Source: RH-chloro-G1 sp003670575 (lineage in GTDB: Bacteria > Chloroflexota > Dehalococcoidia > UBA2979). Taken from it: DNA of 64,000 bases. The notes beneath the pieces were generated by a model. It was not told the DNA's origin. It did no database searches and worked only from the letters and a program-made list of their open reading frames with translations. A program made the position numbers and the translations under genes. The DNA lies in NCBI GenBank assembly GCA_947499615.1, contig CANMOP010000008.1:1-64000 (forward strand), read 5' to 3'. Positions 35,975-45,942 of this stretch are shown piece by piece; positions within the stretch are counted from its first letter, which is position 1, and the number at the start of each line of letters is the position of its first letter.

Positions 35975-36041
35975 GCGTCGATGGTGGCACGTGGCGGGCT
36001 GAGTCGGAAGGGCTGGGGGCTACGGGGTGGAGGTGATGCGC

Positions 36042-36542
36042 CTAATCGAGCAGGAAGGAGAGCCGCACCTGCGCGTCGCGCTCAGTGGCCCAGTCGCACA
36101 TCGCGGCGAGGTCGAGCAGGCGCGCGCCGAGCGGCGGGTCGTGACCCTCGACGAGTGCACGCAGCGTCGGGTCGTCCGCGGCGAGTGCCGTGGCGACCTC
36201 GCGGCAGGCGGCGGCGAGGGGGGCGGCGTCCTGCCACGCGTGTTCCAGGGCGTGGCGGTCGTCCTCATCCTCAATGTCGCGGTCGGCGAAAGTGAGCAGA
36301 GGGCGGAGGTCGACCTTGTGCCGGCGCTGCATGTGCAACGCGGCCTGTGCGAGCTCGTGCATTCCGCCGAGGCGGATGCTGTACGCCCAGGAGATGAAGA
36401 ACAGCACCACGGTGGCGTCGCCGCCGAACGCGAGCGGGCAGACCTCGGGCACCCCGTCGTCGCCGCCCGTCAGGCCGCCCTGCGCGAACTCGACGAACAG
36501 GCCGCGGCCGGACTCCGGCAGTGCCGACTGCGGCCCCGTCAC
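36042..36542 (-). CDS. Hypothetical protein downstream of gyrB
   Basis: 166 residues, not recognised. The middle is the most protein-like part: LFFISWAYSIRLGGMHELAQ (helical, with a possible buried segment), RRHKVDLRPLLTFADRDIED and HDPPLGARLLDLAAMCDWAT. Acidic overall and probably soluble. GTG at 36542 lies three bases after the gyrB stop, implying coupling, though a later start is possible. No function is proposed. Confidence 0.5.
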   Translation of the reverse strand: MTGPQSALPESGRGLFVEFAQGGLTGGDDGVPEVCPLAFGGDATVVLFFISWAYSIRLGGMHELAQAALHMQRRHKVDLRPLLTFADRDIEDEDDRHALEHAWQDAAPLAAACREVATALAADDPTLRALVEGHDPPLGARLLDLAAMCDWATERDAQVRLSFLLD

Positions 36543-36545
36543 GAC

Positions 36546-38486
<1,941 letters not shown>

Positions 38487-38646
38487 AGAACCTCGCTCGG
38501 TATCAGGTGCGATTGGGCCGCGATCGGCAGAGGCGGCGTGGCCTCGATAGGCGTCTATGGTACCACGAACGGCCGTTCGGGCACCCGCGCGACGGCATGC
38601 GCGCGCGCCTCCCAGCAGGGTCTCCGCAGCCCCTACAATCGGGTTT

Positions 38647-39108
38647 ATGAGCGATGCGGATACACCCCTCGAAGAGATACACATGCGACCGATCGGGGTG
38701 GTCGCGGGGGGTGACAGCGACGTCTCGCGCTGGGACTGGTCGCGGGTGCGCAGCGAGCTGCGGCTGCTCCCGGAGCACGCCGACGCGCTGCTCGGCCTCG
38801 ATGGCTACACCCACGTGATCGTCGTCGGCTGGCTGGACCGGATTCCCGCAGAGTTGCGTGCGCGACCTCGGGCGTACCCGGCGGGCGACGAGCGGCTGCC
38901 GCTGCAGGGTGCGCTGGCACTGCGTGGCGGCGCGCGGCCGAACCCGATCGCCGTCACCGTCTGCCGCTTGCTGGCCATCGATGGCGCGGTGCTGCGCCTC
39001 GAGGGCCTCGACCTCGTGGACGGGACGCCGGTGCTGGACGTGAAGCCGTACATCGCGCACTACGACGCGGTGACAGAGGCACGCATCCCGAAGTGGGCAG
39101 GGGGTTGA
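38647..39108 (+). CDS. trmO: tRNA (t6A37) N6-methyltransferase TrmO
   Basis: SAM-dependent enzyme (TsaA/YaeB fold) methylating t6A37 of tRNA. 153 residues. Motifs: MRPIGVVAGGDSDVSRWDWS at the N-terminus, LLGLDGYTHVIVVGWLDRI, then RPNPIAVTVCRLLAIDGAVL (usual RPNPIGLS) and DLVDGTPVLDVKPYIAHYD. ATG at 38647. Divergent from gyrB with a gap of 160 bases. Family-level assignment is firm; tRNA target inferred. Confidence 0.85.
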   Translation: MSDADTPLEEIHMRPIGVVAGGDSDVSRWDWSRVRSELRLLPEHADALLGLDGYTHVIVVGWLDRIPAELRARPRAYPAGDERLPLQGALALRGGARPNPIAVTVCRLLAIDGAVLRLEGLDLVDGTPVLDVKPYIAHYDAVTEARIPKWAGG

Positions 39109-39131
39109 AGCCTGCCGGTTGCCCCGGACTT

Positions 39132-39149
39132 GCCTCGGCCCGCCGAGGC
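39132..39149 (+). promoter_or_regulatory. Hairpin before the YchF-like gene
   Basis: Perfect 7-bp inverted repeat GCCTCGG (39132-39138) / CCGAGGC (39143-39149) with a 4-base loop, 15 bases upstream of the ATG at 39165. It sits where a ribosome-binding site would be and may mask initiation, or end the trmO transcript. Confidence 0.35.
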
Positions 39150-39164
39150 CCGGACACTGGCGGC

Positions 39165-40256
39165 ATGGATCTAGGAATCGTCGGCATCGCGCGTTCGGGG
39201 AAGAGCTCGCTGTTCAACGCGGTCACGCGAGGACAGGCGCAGGTCGGCGCGTACTCATCGCAGCAGGAGCCGAACGTCGGCATGGCGCGGGTGCCGGATG
39301 CGCGCGTCGATGCGCTGGCGCGCGTGTTCAAGCCGAAGAAGGTCACGTACGCCGAGATCCGCTGGGTGGACTACCCGGTCGCCGGCTTCGGGCAGGAGGG
39401 CCCCGGCGCGCGCTTCCTCGCGGAGATCGCGGGCCTCGACGCGTTGGTGCACGTGGTGCGTGCGTTCGAGGACGAGGCGGTGCCGCACCCGGACGTCACC
39501 ATCGACCCCCATCGCGACCTCGAATCGCTCGACCTCGAGCTGACGTTCGCCGACCTCGGGCTGATCGAGCGGCGGCTGGCGCGCATCGAGTCGGAGATGC
39601 GCTCGATCAAGGCGGCCGAGCGCGGGCGGCTGGAGCAGGACCGCGCGCTGCTGCAGCGGTTGCAGGCCGACCTCGAGGCTGGCCACGCGGTTCGCACCGT
39701 CGCGCTGACCGAGGTGGAAGAGCGGCTGCTCACCGCGTACCAGTTCGTGACGCGGCTCCCGGTGCTGGTGATCATCAACATCGGCGAGGACGATCTGCCG
39801 CGCGCGGCCGAGATCGAGGCGGCGTTCGCGGAGCGCCACGGCGGCCCCGGCGTCGCGTTCGCCGCGCTGTGCGCGAAGGTCGAGGCGGAGCTCGCGACGA
39901 TGGATGAGGCGGAGGCGGTGGAGTTCCGCCGCGACCTCGGCCTGCCGCCGGAGTCGCCGCTGGATCGCGCGATCCAGGCCGCGTATGCGCTGCTCGGGCT
40001 GCAATCGTTCCTGACCGCCGGCGAGGACGAGTGCCGCGCCTGGACGGTGCGTCGAGGCGCCAGCGCGCCGGAGGCGGCGGGCAAGATCCACTCGGACCTG
40101 GAGCGCGGTTTCATTCGCGCCGAGGTCACCTCCTGGCAGGAGCTCGCCGAGGCCGGCTCCAATGCCGAGTTGAAGCGCCGCGGCAAGCTCCGCACAGAGG
40201 GCAAGACCTACCTCGTGCAGGACGGCGACGTGATCAATATCCTGTTCAACGTCTGA
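39165..40256 (+). CDS. ychF: YchF/OLA1-type GTPase-ATPase, divergent
   Basis: 363 residues, matching the length and order of YchF/OLA1: G domain, coiled-coil insert (IERRLARIESEMRSIKAAER), C-terminal TGS domain (RAWTVRRGASAPEAAGKIHS, ending QDGDVINILFNV). The P-loop reads GIVGIARSGKSSLFNAV, where most members have GLPNVGKST, and the switch/G4 region LVIINIGEDDLP replaces the usual NVAE form. YchF prefers ATP and binds the large ribosomal subunit. No good ribosome-binding site before the ATG; hairpin upstream. Confidence 0.85.
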   Translation: MDLGIVGIARSGKSSLFNAVTRGQAQVGAYSSQQEPNVGMARVPDARVDALARVFKPKKVTYAEIRWVDYPVAGFGQEGPGARFLAEIAGLDALVHVVRAFEDEAVPHPDVTIDPHRDLESLDLELTFADLGLIERRLARIESEMRSIKAAERGRLEQDRALLQRLQADLEAGHAVRTVALTEVEERLLTAYQFVTRLPVLVIINIGEDDLPRAAEIEAAFAERHGGPGVAFAALCAKVEAELATMDEAEAVEFRRDLGLPPESPLDRAIQAAYALLGLQSFLTAGEDECRAWTVRRGASAPEAAGKIHSDLERGFIRAEVTSWQELAEAGSNAELKRRGKLRTEGKTYLVQDGDVINILFNV

Positions 40257-40265
40257 GTTCGCCCC

Positions 40266-40646
40266 ATGCCTGACTGGCTCTGGCGCTTCATCCTCATCGC
40301 GGTGGGCGCGATGGCGTTGCTCGGCGGCCTCGGCTGGATGGCGTATTGCGATGCGGCGGTGCGAGCGCTGATCGAGCGCGTCGAGGACTTGTCGTGGCGG
40401 CGGCGGGCCGGGGTGGCGTTCGCGGTCGCGCGGGATGCACGGGTGCCGTGGTGGGCGCGAGCCGTTCCGTTGCTGGTGGCGGTCTACCTCGTCATTCCGC
40501 TGGACATCATCCCCGACTTCATCCCGGTGATTGGGCAGCTTGATGACGTGCTGATCATCGGCATCGCGCTGTGGGTGATGCTGCGCGCGATCCCGCCCGA
40601 CGTGCTGGAGGAGCATGTCCGCGCCGCCGAGCGTGCCGAGGGGTAG
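40266..40646 (+). CDS. YkvA-like DUF1232 membrane protein
   Basis: 126 residues. One N-terminal membrane helix (FILIAVGAMALLGGLGWMAY) and the DUF1232 core VAVYLVIPLDIIPDFIPVIG followed by QLDDVLIIGIALWVMLRAIP, the hallmark of this small family (PLDLIPDxIPxxGxxDD). The function of DUF1232 proteins is unknown. It starts nine bases behind the ychF-like gene and may be co-transcribed. Confidence 0.75.
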   Translation: MPDWLWRFILIAVGAMALLGGLGWMAYCDAAVRALIERVEDLSWRRRAGVAFAVARDARVPWWARAVPLLVAVYLVIPLDIIPDFIPVIGQLDDVLIIGIALWVMLRAIPPDVLEEHVRAAERAEG

Positions 40647-40743
40647 CGGCGCCCGAGCACGGACTGTGCGGTGCCAATCGCTCGCGCACTGCGTATCATT
40701 TGCCCGCGCGACCGGTTGGGCGCGAGAGAAGGCGGATGGCGAG

Positions 40744-41601
40744 ATGACACAGGACAACGGTCGACAGGCGCTGGGCGAGATCATGGCGGCTGTGGAGCAT
40801 GCGTTGGGCGGGGCCGCGCCCGTCGCCGTCGCGACGGTGGTTGATGCCGGCGAGTTGGGCATCGAGGTTGGCGCGAAGATGCTGGTGCGGCGGGACGGCA
40901 CCACCGTCGGCAGCATCGATGGCGCGGTCGTCGACGCGCAGGTGGTGACCGAGGCGATGGCGGCGTTCGAGCAGTTCCCGCGCGCCGTCCTGCAGTCGAT
41001 GTACGTCGGACGCGCGCACGAGGCGGTCGCACGACGCTCGCAGGCGCAACCCGGCGATGCGCGGCTGATGCTGGAGGTGTTCGAGGCGCCCGCACGACTG
41101 GTGGTTGTGGGCGGTGGCCATGTCGGATTGCAGATCGCGAACTTCGGCGCGCTGCTCGGGTTCCGCATCACGGTGATCGATGACCGCCCCGAATTCGCGA
41201 ACCCGGAGCGCTTCCCGATGGCCGACGAGGTGCTCTGCAAGGACATCGACACCGCTATCGACGAGATGCGCATCGACTCGACGTGCTCCGTGGTACTGGT
41301 CTCGCGTGGGCACCAGCAGGACACGCTGGCGCTGCGGCACGTTGCGGAGCGCGGCGCGGGCTACGTGGGGATGATTGGCAGCCGCCGACGCACCACTGTT
41401 GTGATGCAGAACCTCGCGCAGGAGGGGATCGCCGCCGACGCGCTGGCGCACGTCCACACGCCGATCGGGCTGGACATCGGCGCGGAGACGCCCGAGGAGA
41501 TTGCGCTCTCGATCCTCGCGGAGATCGTGCTGGAGCGGCACGGCGGCACCGGCCGCAAGCTGTCGACGCTCACCAGCCGCCGCCAGGCTGACCGCGGCTG
41601 A
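40744..41601 (+). CDS. XdhC/CoxI family protein (molybdenum-hydroxylase maturation)
   Basis: 285 residues. The C-terminal XdhC Rossmann domain is clear: PARLVVVGGGHVGLQIANFG, TVIDDRPEFANPERFPMADE, VLVSRGHQQDTLALRHVAER and YVGMIGSRRRTTVVMQNLAQ, ending ETPEEIALSILAEIVLERHG. The N-terminal part resembles the CoxI half. XdhC inserts or sulfurates molybdenum cofactor in xanthine/CO-dehydrogenase-type enzymes. No such enzyme is encoded in the window. ATG at 40744; earlier in-frame starts overlap the previous gene. A second CoxI-type gene follows at 41927. Confidence 0.82.
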   Translation: MTQDNGRQALGEIMAAVEHALGGAAPVAVATVVDAGELGIEVGAKMLVRRDGTTVGSIDGAVVDAQVVTEAMAAFEQFPRAVLQSMYVGRAHEAVARRSQAQPGDARLMLEVFEAPARLVVVGGGHVGLQIANFGALLGFRITVIDDRPEFANPERFPMADEVLCKDIDTAIDEMRIDSTCSVVLVSRGHQQDTLALRHVAERGAGYVGMIGSRRRTTVVMQNLAQEGIAADALAHVHTPIGLDIGAETPEEIALSILAEIVLERHGGTGRKLSTLTSRRQADRG

Positions 41602-41641
41602 CGAACCTCGGTCGAGGCGCGCTGCAGCACGGTTGCGCGAG

Positions 41642-41650
41642 TGTTATGAT
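41642..41650 (+). promoter_or_regulatory. Extended -10 promoter before the structured RNA
   Basis: TGTTATGAT (TGn plus TATGAT) at 41642-41650. The same extended -10 form (TGCTATGAT) recurs at 41891-41899, before the small CoxI gene. No clear -35 is present in either case. Transcription from here would begin near 41656, just ahead of the structured segment. Confidence 0.45.
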
Positions 41651-41655
41651 GCGGC

Positions 41656-41880
41656 ATGACGGCGTCGACGTGGCGTCGTGCCGATGGGTGATTCGGTTGA
41701 CGATAAGTCGACGTATGAGAGCCAGCCCCACCCGGGTTACGCGAGTAACTCGGAGGTATCCCTCTGGGGCATAAGGGTCGTCTCGAGCAATCGAGTCGGC
41801 CCTTGTGCTATTTCCCACCCCCGGGTGCACGCACCCTCGGCGGTAGCCCTCACCGAGCAATACGCGGCCGATCCCGACGC
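41656..41880 (+). ncRNA. Structured RNA of unknown class between two XdhC-family genes
   Basis: Non-coding segment with several strong stems. (A) CGTCGAC 41663-41669 with GTCGACG 41707-41713. (B) CCGGGTTAC 41732-41740 / GTAACTCGG 41745-41753, nine pairs with one G-U, tetraloop GCGA. (C) GCATAAGGGTCG 41769-41780 / CGGCCCTTGTGC 41797-41808, one U-U mismatch, CTCGA 41782-41786 / TCGAG 41791-41795, tetraloop GCAA: 17 pairs. (D) GGGTG/CACCC around 41823-41835. GCGTCG (41662-41667) can also pair with CGACGC (41875-41880) to close the whole. Two GNRA loops suggest tertiary contacts. Extended -10 elements lie before it and again after it, so it may be a stand-alone RNA; a riboswitch for the CoxI gene, for example sensing molybdenum cofactor, is the alternative. 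No known class was recognised. Confidence 0.55.
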
Positions 41881-41890
41881 GGATTCACGC

Positions 41891-41899
41891 TGCTATGAT
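41891..41899 (+). promoter_or_regulatory. Extended -10 promoter before the CoxI-type gene
   Basis: TGCTATGAT at 41891-41899 gives a start point near 41906, 9 bases before the GGGAGGG ribosome-binding site of the gene at 41927. A promoter here would uncouple that gene from the structured RNA upstream. Confidence 0.45.
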
Positions 41900-41926
41900 G
41901 AATGCAGATTTTTGGGAGGGTGCAGG

Positions 41927-42241
41927 ATGAGTCAAGAACTGTTCGCCGAGATTCTTACCGCCCAGGCGCAGGGCCAGCCCCGCGTGTTGGCGACCGTGTC
42001 GGACGCTCGAGGTTCCACTCCGCGCAGCCCCGGCGCGCACCTGCTGCTGCGCCCCGATGGGAGCTTCATGGGCACCATTGGTGGCGGCTGCGGCGAGGCC
42101 GAGGTCTGGCAGGAGGCGATGGAGACCATGGCCGATGGTCGGCCGCGGGTGGTAGTCGTTGACCTCACCGAGCCCGTGGACGGCGAGGACAAGATCTGCG
42201 GCGGGATCATGGAAGTCTTCATCGAGCGCGTCTCCGGCTGA
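41927..42241 (+). CDS. Small CoxI/XdhC N-terminal-domain protein
   Basis: 104 residues corresponding only to the XdhC_CoxI domain: RVLATVSDARGSTPRSPGAH, LLRPDGSFMGTIGGGCGEAE and the C-terminal DGEDKICGGIMEVFIERV with the conserved CGG. The Rossmann half is absent, so the family architecture seems split between this gene and that at 40744. ATG at 41927 follows GGGAGGGTGCAGG. An intrinsic-terminator-like hairpin ends the unit at 42325. Role in molybdenum-enzyme maturation is inferred from the family. Confidence 0.8.
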   Translation: MSQELFAEILTAQAQGQPRVLATVSDARGSTPRSPGAHLLLRPDGSFMGTIGGGCGEAEVWQEAMETMADGRPRVVVVDLTEPVDGEDKICGGIMEVFIERVSG

Positions 42242-42324
42242 CCGGCCCAGGCCGGTGTTGCTGGCGGAACCGTCCGCAGTCTGCGGTTGGGTAGTGCTGG
42301 GTAGCGATGTGATCTGAGTCATAC

Positions 42325-42357
42325 GAACGCGCGGTGAGAGCCGCGCGTTCTTGCTTC
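42325..42357 (+). terminator. Intrinsic terminator-like hairpin
   Basis: Perfect 10-bp stem GAACGCGCGG (42325-42334) / CCGCGCGTTC (42341-42350), loop TGAGAG, followed by TTGCTTC. It lies between the CoxI-type gene and murT, where an operon boundary is expected. The T content behind the stem is modest. Confidence 0.65.
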
Positions 42358-42385
42358 GATCAGGATGCGCGATGAAGGAGCGGCG

Positions 42386-43882
42386 ATGACAGCTGGCCCC
42401 GGCGTTCGAGAGCGCGGTGCGGTGCTGCTGGGTCGCGCTGCCGCGGAGGTGGTCCGTCGGCTACAGCGCGGCGGTGGAACGGCGCTCCCCGGACTGCTCG
42501 CCGGTCTGCTCGCACCTCGGCTGATCGAGTCGTTCGCTGGCCAGCTCGGGCACGGCGCCGTGACCGTGACCGGCACCAATGGCAAGACCACCACTGCGCA
42601 CCTGATCGCCGCCGCCGTGCGAACGGCAGGCTTGCATCCGTTGGCGAACTCCTCCGGCTCCAACCTCGAACGCGGGATCGCCAGCATGTTCGTCGAGGCG
42701 GCAACGGCAGGCGGCGCGTTGCCCGACGCCGCAGATCGCCTCGGTGTGCTGGAGTTGGACGAGGCCGTGTGGCCCGCGCTGCTGCCTCGCCTCCGACCTG
42801 ACGTCGCGGTCTTCCTCAACCTCTTTCGTGATCAGTTGGATCGGTACGGCGAGGTGGACTCCGTCGCCGAGGGTTGGCGGCGCGCGCTGGCGGCCTATCG
42901 CTTGCCGCTGACGCTGGCGCTGAATGTGGACGACCCCTCCGTCGCGCAGATCGCGGATGGGACCGCCGACCGCGTGATCGGCTTTGGTATCGACGATCCC
43001 TCGGCCGCGCTGGCCCGCGCGGAGCATGCCGCGGATGCGCGCGCGTGCCTGTGTGGCGGTGCGTTCCGGTATGACGCCGTGTTTATGGGGCACCTCGGGT
43101 TGTGGGCATGCAGCCGTTGCGATCGGGTGCGCCCGACACCGCAAGTCACCGCACGCAACGTCCGGCTTGGCGCGGACGAGACGCGTTTCACGCTGTGCGT
43201 CAGCCCGAGTGTGGACGCGACATTCGCGCCGAGCGAGGGTGCGGGTGCCACACCTTCCGATGCTCCCAGCGGCGAGCAGTGCATCGAGCTGACGATCCCG
43301 CTCGCGGGGTTGTACTCGGTCTACAACGCGCTGGCGGCGGTGGCGGGCGCTTTGGCGCTCGGCATCCCACTGGACGCGACCGTGCGCGCACTGACGGACG
43401 CGGGACCCGCCTTTGGACGACAGGAGCAGTTCGACATCGATGGCCGGACGGTGCGACTGCTGCTCGCGAAGAATCCAACCGGGCTGAACGAGGTGTTTCG
43501 TGTGCTCACCGCTGCGCCGCGCCCGCTGGTGCTGCTGGCGCTGCTGAACGACGGCATCCAGGACGGCCAGGACGTCTCCTGGATCTACGATGCCGACATG
43601 GAGCAACTCGCGGGCAGTGGATGCACATTGATCGTGTCGGGCGACCGTGCGGACGACCTGGCGCTGCGCTTCATGCTGGCAGGCGTCGTTCCCACGCAGG
43701 TGGAGCGCTCGGCGGCTCGTGCGTTGGACGTGGCTCTGGCGGCCACTCCGTCCGGCGGACGGTTGGAAGTGGTGGCCACGTACACCGCGATGCTTGCGGT
43801 GCGTGCGGACCTGGCGCGACGTACCGGCGCGCAGCAGTACTGGGAACAGTCGCAACCCGTCGACGCCACGGTGTCGCGATGA
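42386..43882 (+). CDS. murT: Lipid II isoglutaminyl synthase, Mur-ligase subunit MurT
   Basis: Catalytic subunit of the MurT/GatD complex, which amidates the D-glutamate of lipid II. 498 residues. Mur-ligase ATP site GAVTVTGTNGKTTTAHLIAA, LELDEAVWPALLPRLRPDVA and NLFRDQLDRYGEVDSVAEGW, with the zinc-ribbon insertion typical of MurT (ACLCGGAFRYDAVF and LWACSRC). The C-terminal domain includes LLLAKNPTGLNEVFRVL, the signature of the DUF1727 region that contacts GatD. ATG at 42386 follows GAAGGAG. It overlaps gatD by four bases. Confidence 0.94.
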   Translation: MTAGPGVRERGAVLLGRAAAEVVRRLQRGGGTALPGLLAGLLAPRLIESFAGQLGHGAVTVTGTNGKTTTAHLIAAAVRTAGLHPLANSSGSNLERGIASMFVEAATAGGALPDAADRLGVLELDEAVWPALLPRLRPDVAVFLNLFRDQLDRYGEVDSVAEGWRRALAAYRLPLTLALNVDDPSVAQIADGTADRVIGFGIDDPSAALARAEHAADARACLCGGAFRYDAVFMGHLGLWACSRCDRVRPTPQVTARNVRLGADETRFTLCVSPSVDATFAPSEGAGATPSDAPSGEQCIELTIPLAGLYSVYNALAAVAGALALGIPLDATVRALTDAGPAFGRQEQFDIDGRTVRLLLAKNPTGLNEVFRVLTAAPRPLVLLALLNDGIQDGQDVSWIYDADMEQLAGSGCTLIVSGDRADDLALRFMLAGVVPTQVERSAARALDVALAATPSGGRLEVVATYTAMLAVRADLARRTGAQQYWEQSQPVDATVSR

Positions 43883-44661
43883 TCGAGGACGCCGCAGTGC
43901 CCGAGTCAGCGACGCGCACCATCCGTGTGGTGGTGCTCTATCCCGACGTGATGAACGTGTACGCGGACCGCGGCAACGTGATCGCGTTGCAGGCGCGCTG
44001 TCGCGCCCTCGCGGTGGGGTGCGAGGTAATCGAGGTGACGCTCGGCGAGTCGCTGCCGGTCGAGGCCGACCTCGTGCTGATCGGCGGCGGGCAGGATCGC
44101 GAGCAGCGACGTGTTGCGGCAGACCTAGAGGCGAAAGGCGCGACGCTCCGCGCGTGGGCAGAGCAGGATGCGCCGATGCTGGCGGTCTGCGGTGGGTTCC
44201 AACTGTTCGGGCGGCTGTACCGCACCTCGGCGGGCGAGGAGCTACCGGGCGTCGGGCTGTTCGATGTGACCACGGTGGCGCCCGCGCCGGGTGCGCCACG
44301 TTGCGTCGGCGATGTGCTGGCGTTTGCGGAAGGCGTCGGCGAACTCGTGGGCTTCGAGAATCACGGGGGGCGAACCTACCTCGGTCCGCGCGCGCAGCCG
44401 TTCGCGCGCGTCGAGCATGGGTTTGGCAACAACGGCATCGATGGTACCGAGGGTGCCGTGTACCGCCAGGCGATCGGCACGTACCTGCACGGCTCGCTGC
44501 TGCCGAAGAACCTGCCTCTGACGGACCGGCTGATCCTTGCGGCGTTGCGCCATCGATATGGCTCGGACGTACACATTGAGCCGGTGGATGAGCCGTACGC
44601 CGCGCGCGCGCACGCCTCGGCGGCACAGGTGGCGCGGCAGCGCGGCCGCGTCACGCCGTAG
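43879..44661 (+). CDS. gatD: Lipid II isoglutaminyl synthase, glutaminase subunit GatD
   Basis: Glutamine amidotransferase partner of MurT. 260 residues of the CobB/CobQ-like GATase type. N-terminal VVVLYPDVMNVYADRGNVIA, the nucleophile Cys in PMLAVCGGFQLFGRLY, and the catalytic His in AIGTYLHGSLLPKNLPLTD. ATG at 43879 overlaps the murT stop (ATGA), giving equimolar synthesis. The pair shows a peptidoglycan-containing cell wall, in keeping with uppP, lgt and the M23 peptidase in this window. Confidence 0.94.
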   Translation: MIEDAAVPESATRTIRVVVLYPDVMNVYADRGNVIALQARCRALAVGCEVIEVTLGESLPVEADLVLIGGGQDREQRRVAADLEAKGATLRAWAEQDAPMLAVCGGFQLFGRLYRTSAGEELPGVGLFDVTTVAPAPGAPRCVGDVLAFAEGVGELVGFENHGGRTYLGPRAQPFARVEHGFGNNGIDGTEGAVYRQAIGTYLHGSLLPKNLPLTDRLILAALRHRYGSDVHIEPVDEPYAARAHASAAQVARQRGRVTP

Positions 44662-44784
44662 CGAGGTACACCGGGCGAGCCGCTACCGCTGGTGCCGCTG
44701 AGGCGCATGGCGATCGTCCAGCGCCGTCCACCCTGTACCATCGATGGGTCCCGGTGCGTTCCAGCGGGCTGATCGGAGTGATGC

Positions 44785-45669
44785 GTGCCGTTCCTTGTCA
44801 TCGAGATTCCGTGGAGCCCGGACATCCTGAGGCTGGGGGCGTTTATCCTCTCCTGGCACGGGCTGTTCACCGCGATCGGCATCCTTGCCGGCGTACAACT
44901 CTCGCTGCGCATCGGTCAGACCGTGGGCTACGACCCAGATCAGGCGTACACGCTGGCGCTGGTCGGCATCCCCGGCGGCATTGTGGGTGCACGCGCGCTG
45001 TTCGTTGCGGAGCACTGGTCGTACTACAGCCAGAGCCTGGGCGAGATCCTCGCGCTGAACGAGGGCGGCATCTCCGTGTGGGGCGCGATCCTCGGTGGGC
45101 TCGTGAGTGCGGCGCTGTTCGCGAAGTGGCGAGGCTATCCGATCGCGCGTGGGCTGGACATCACTGCGTTCGGCAGCGCGCTGGGACTCGCGATCGGCCG
45201 CCTGGGCGACCTCGTCAACGGCGAGCACCTCGGACGCGCGACCAACCTGCCGTGGGCGGTGGTGTACACCAACCCTGACTCGCCCGCGTTCGCGCATTCG
45301 CTGACCGTGGGGCCGCACCACCCGGCGACGACGTACGAGATGTTTGGGCTGCTGGCGGTCCTCGGTGTGCTGTTCTTCGCGTTGCATCGGCTGTTTCGCG
45401 ATCGCGCGGCGTTGACGTTCCTGCTCTTCATCGATGCGTACTCGCTGCTGCGGTTCTTCCTCACGGACCTGCGCGTGGACTCCGACGTGATCGCGTACGG
45501 ACTGCGCACGCCGCAACTGGTCTCCGTGATTGTGCTGGCGCTCTCCGTGCCCGCGCTGATCTGGGCACTCCGCTTGCCTCGCCAGCCGTTTGTCGAGGCG
45601 TTGTCGCCGCCACCGTCTGGGCCGCGCTCCGGGCCATCGGGCGGTCGCGCCACCGTTCGCCGACCGTAA
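44785..45669 (+). CDS. lgt: Prolipoprotein diacylglyceryl transferase
   Basis: Membrane enzyme that adds diacylglycerol to the lipobox cysteine of lipoproteins. 294 residues, about seven membrane segments. Recognisable motifs: RLGAFILSWHGLFTAIGILA, NEGGISVWGAILGGLVSA, and the signature LAIGRLGDLVNGEHLGR, then HPATTYEMFGLLAVL and FFLTDLRVDSDVI. The position of E. coli His103 is Trp (SVWG), as also in actinobacterial Lgt. A proline-rich cytosolic tail ends the protein. GTG start at 44785 behind GGAGTGAT. Confidence 0.94.
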   Translation: MPFLVIEIPWSPDILRLGAFILSWHGLFTAIGILAGVQLSLRIGQTVGYDPDQAYTLALVGIPGGIVGARALFVAEHWSYYSQSLGEILALNEGGISVWGAILGGLVSAALFAKWRGYPIARGLDITAFGSALGLAIGRLGDLVNGEHLGRATNLPWAVVYTNPDSPAFAHSLTVGPHHPATTYEMFGLLAVLGVLFFALHRLFRDRAALTFLLFIDAYSLLRFFLTDLRVDSDVIAYGLRTPQLVSVIVLALSVPALIWALRLPRQPFVEALSPPPSGPRSGPSGGRATVRRP

Positions 45670-45692
45670 CGGTGCAGCCAGGATCCGAGGCG

Positions 45693-45932
45693 ATGCCGCA
45701 CGAGGTGGTGCTGTATGTCGCGGAGGGCTGTGGGTTGTGTGCCGATGCCTCCCGCGCATTGGCTGCGCTGCGCAGCGCACACCCATTCACGTTGACGGAG
45801 GTCGACATTCACACCGACCCGGAGTTGGAGCGTCGGTACCTGATCGAGATTCCCGTGGTCGTGGTGGACGGTCTCGAGGTTGCGCGCGGCGCGATCGACT
45901 TCCTGGCGGTGCGCGCCGCGCTCGGGGTCTGA
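45693..45932 (+). CDS. Glutaredoxin/thioredoxin-like small protein (DUF836-like)
   Basis: 79 residues with a thioredoxin-type redox motif in VVLYVAEGCGLCADASRALA (CGLC) and the cis-proline strand LIEIPVVVVDGLEVARGAID. It resembles the DUF836/glutaredoxin-like family, and a thiol-disulfide or electron-transfer role is likely. ATG at 45693 follows CCGAGG closely; a GTG at 45672 is an alternative. It starts shortly after lgt and is convergent with uppP. Confidence 0.78.
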   Translation: MPHEVVLYVAEGCGLCADASRALAALRSAHPFTLTEVDIHTDPELERRYLIEIPVVVVDGLEVARGAIDFLAVRAALGV

Positions 45933-45942
45933 CCGGCGGCGG

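Noticed and set aside
39255..41324. 689-codon open frame on the - strand
   Set aside because: Antisense to ychF, DUF1232 and xdhC genes, which are well supported.
42461..44626. 721-codon open frame on the - strand
   Set aside because: Complement of murT-gatD; no recognisable protein sequence.
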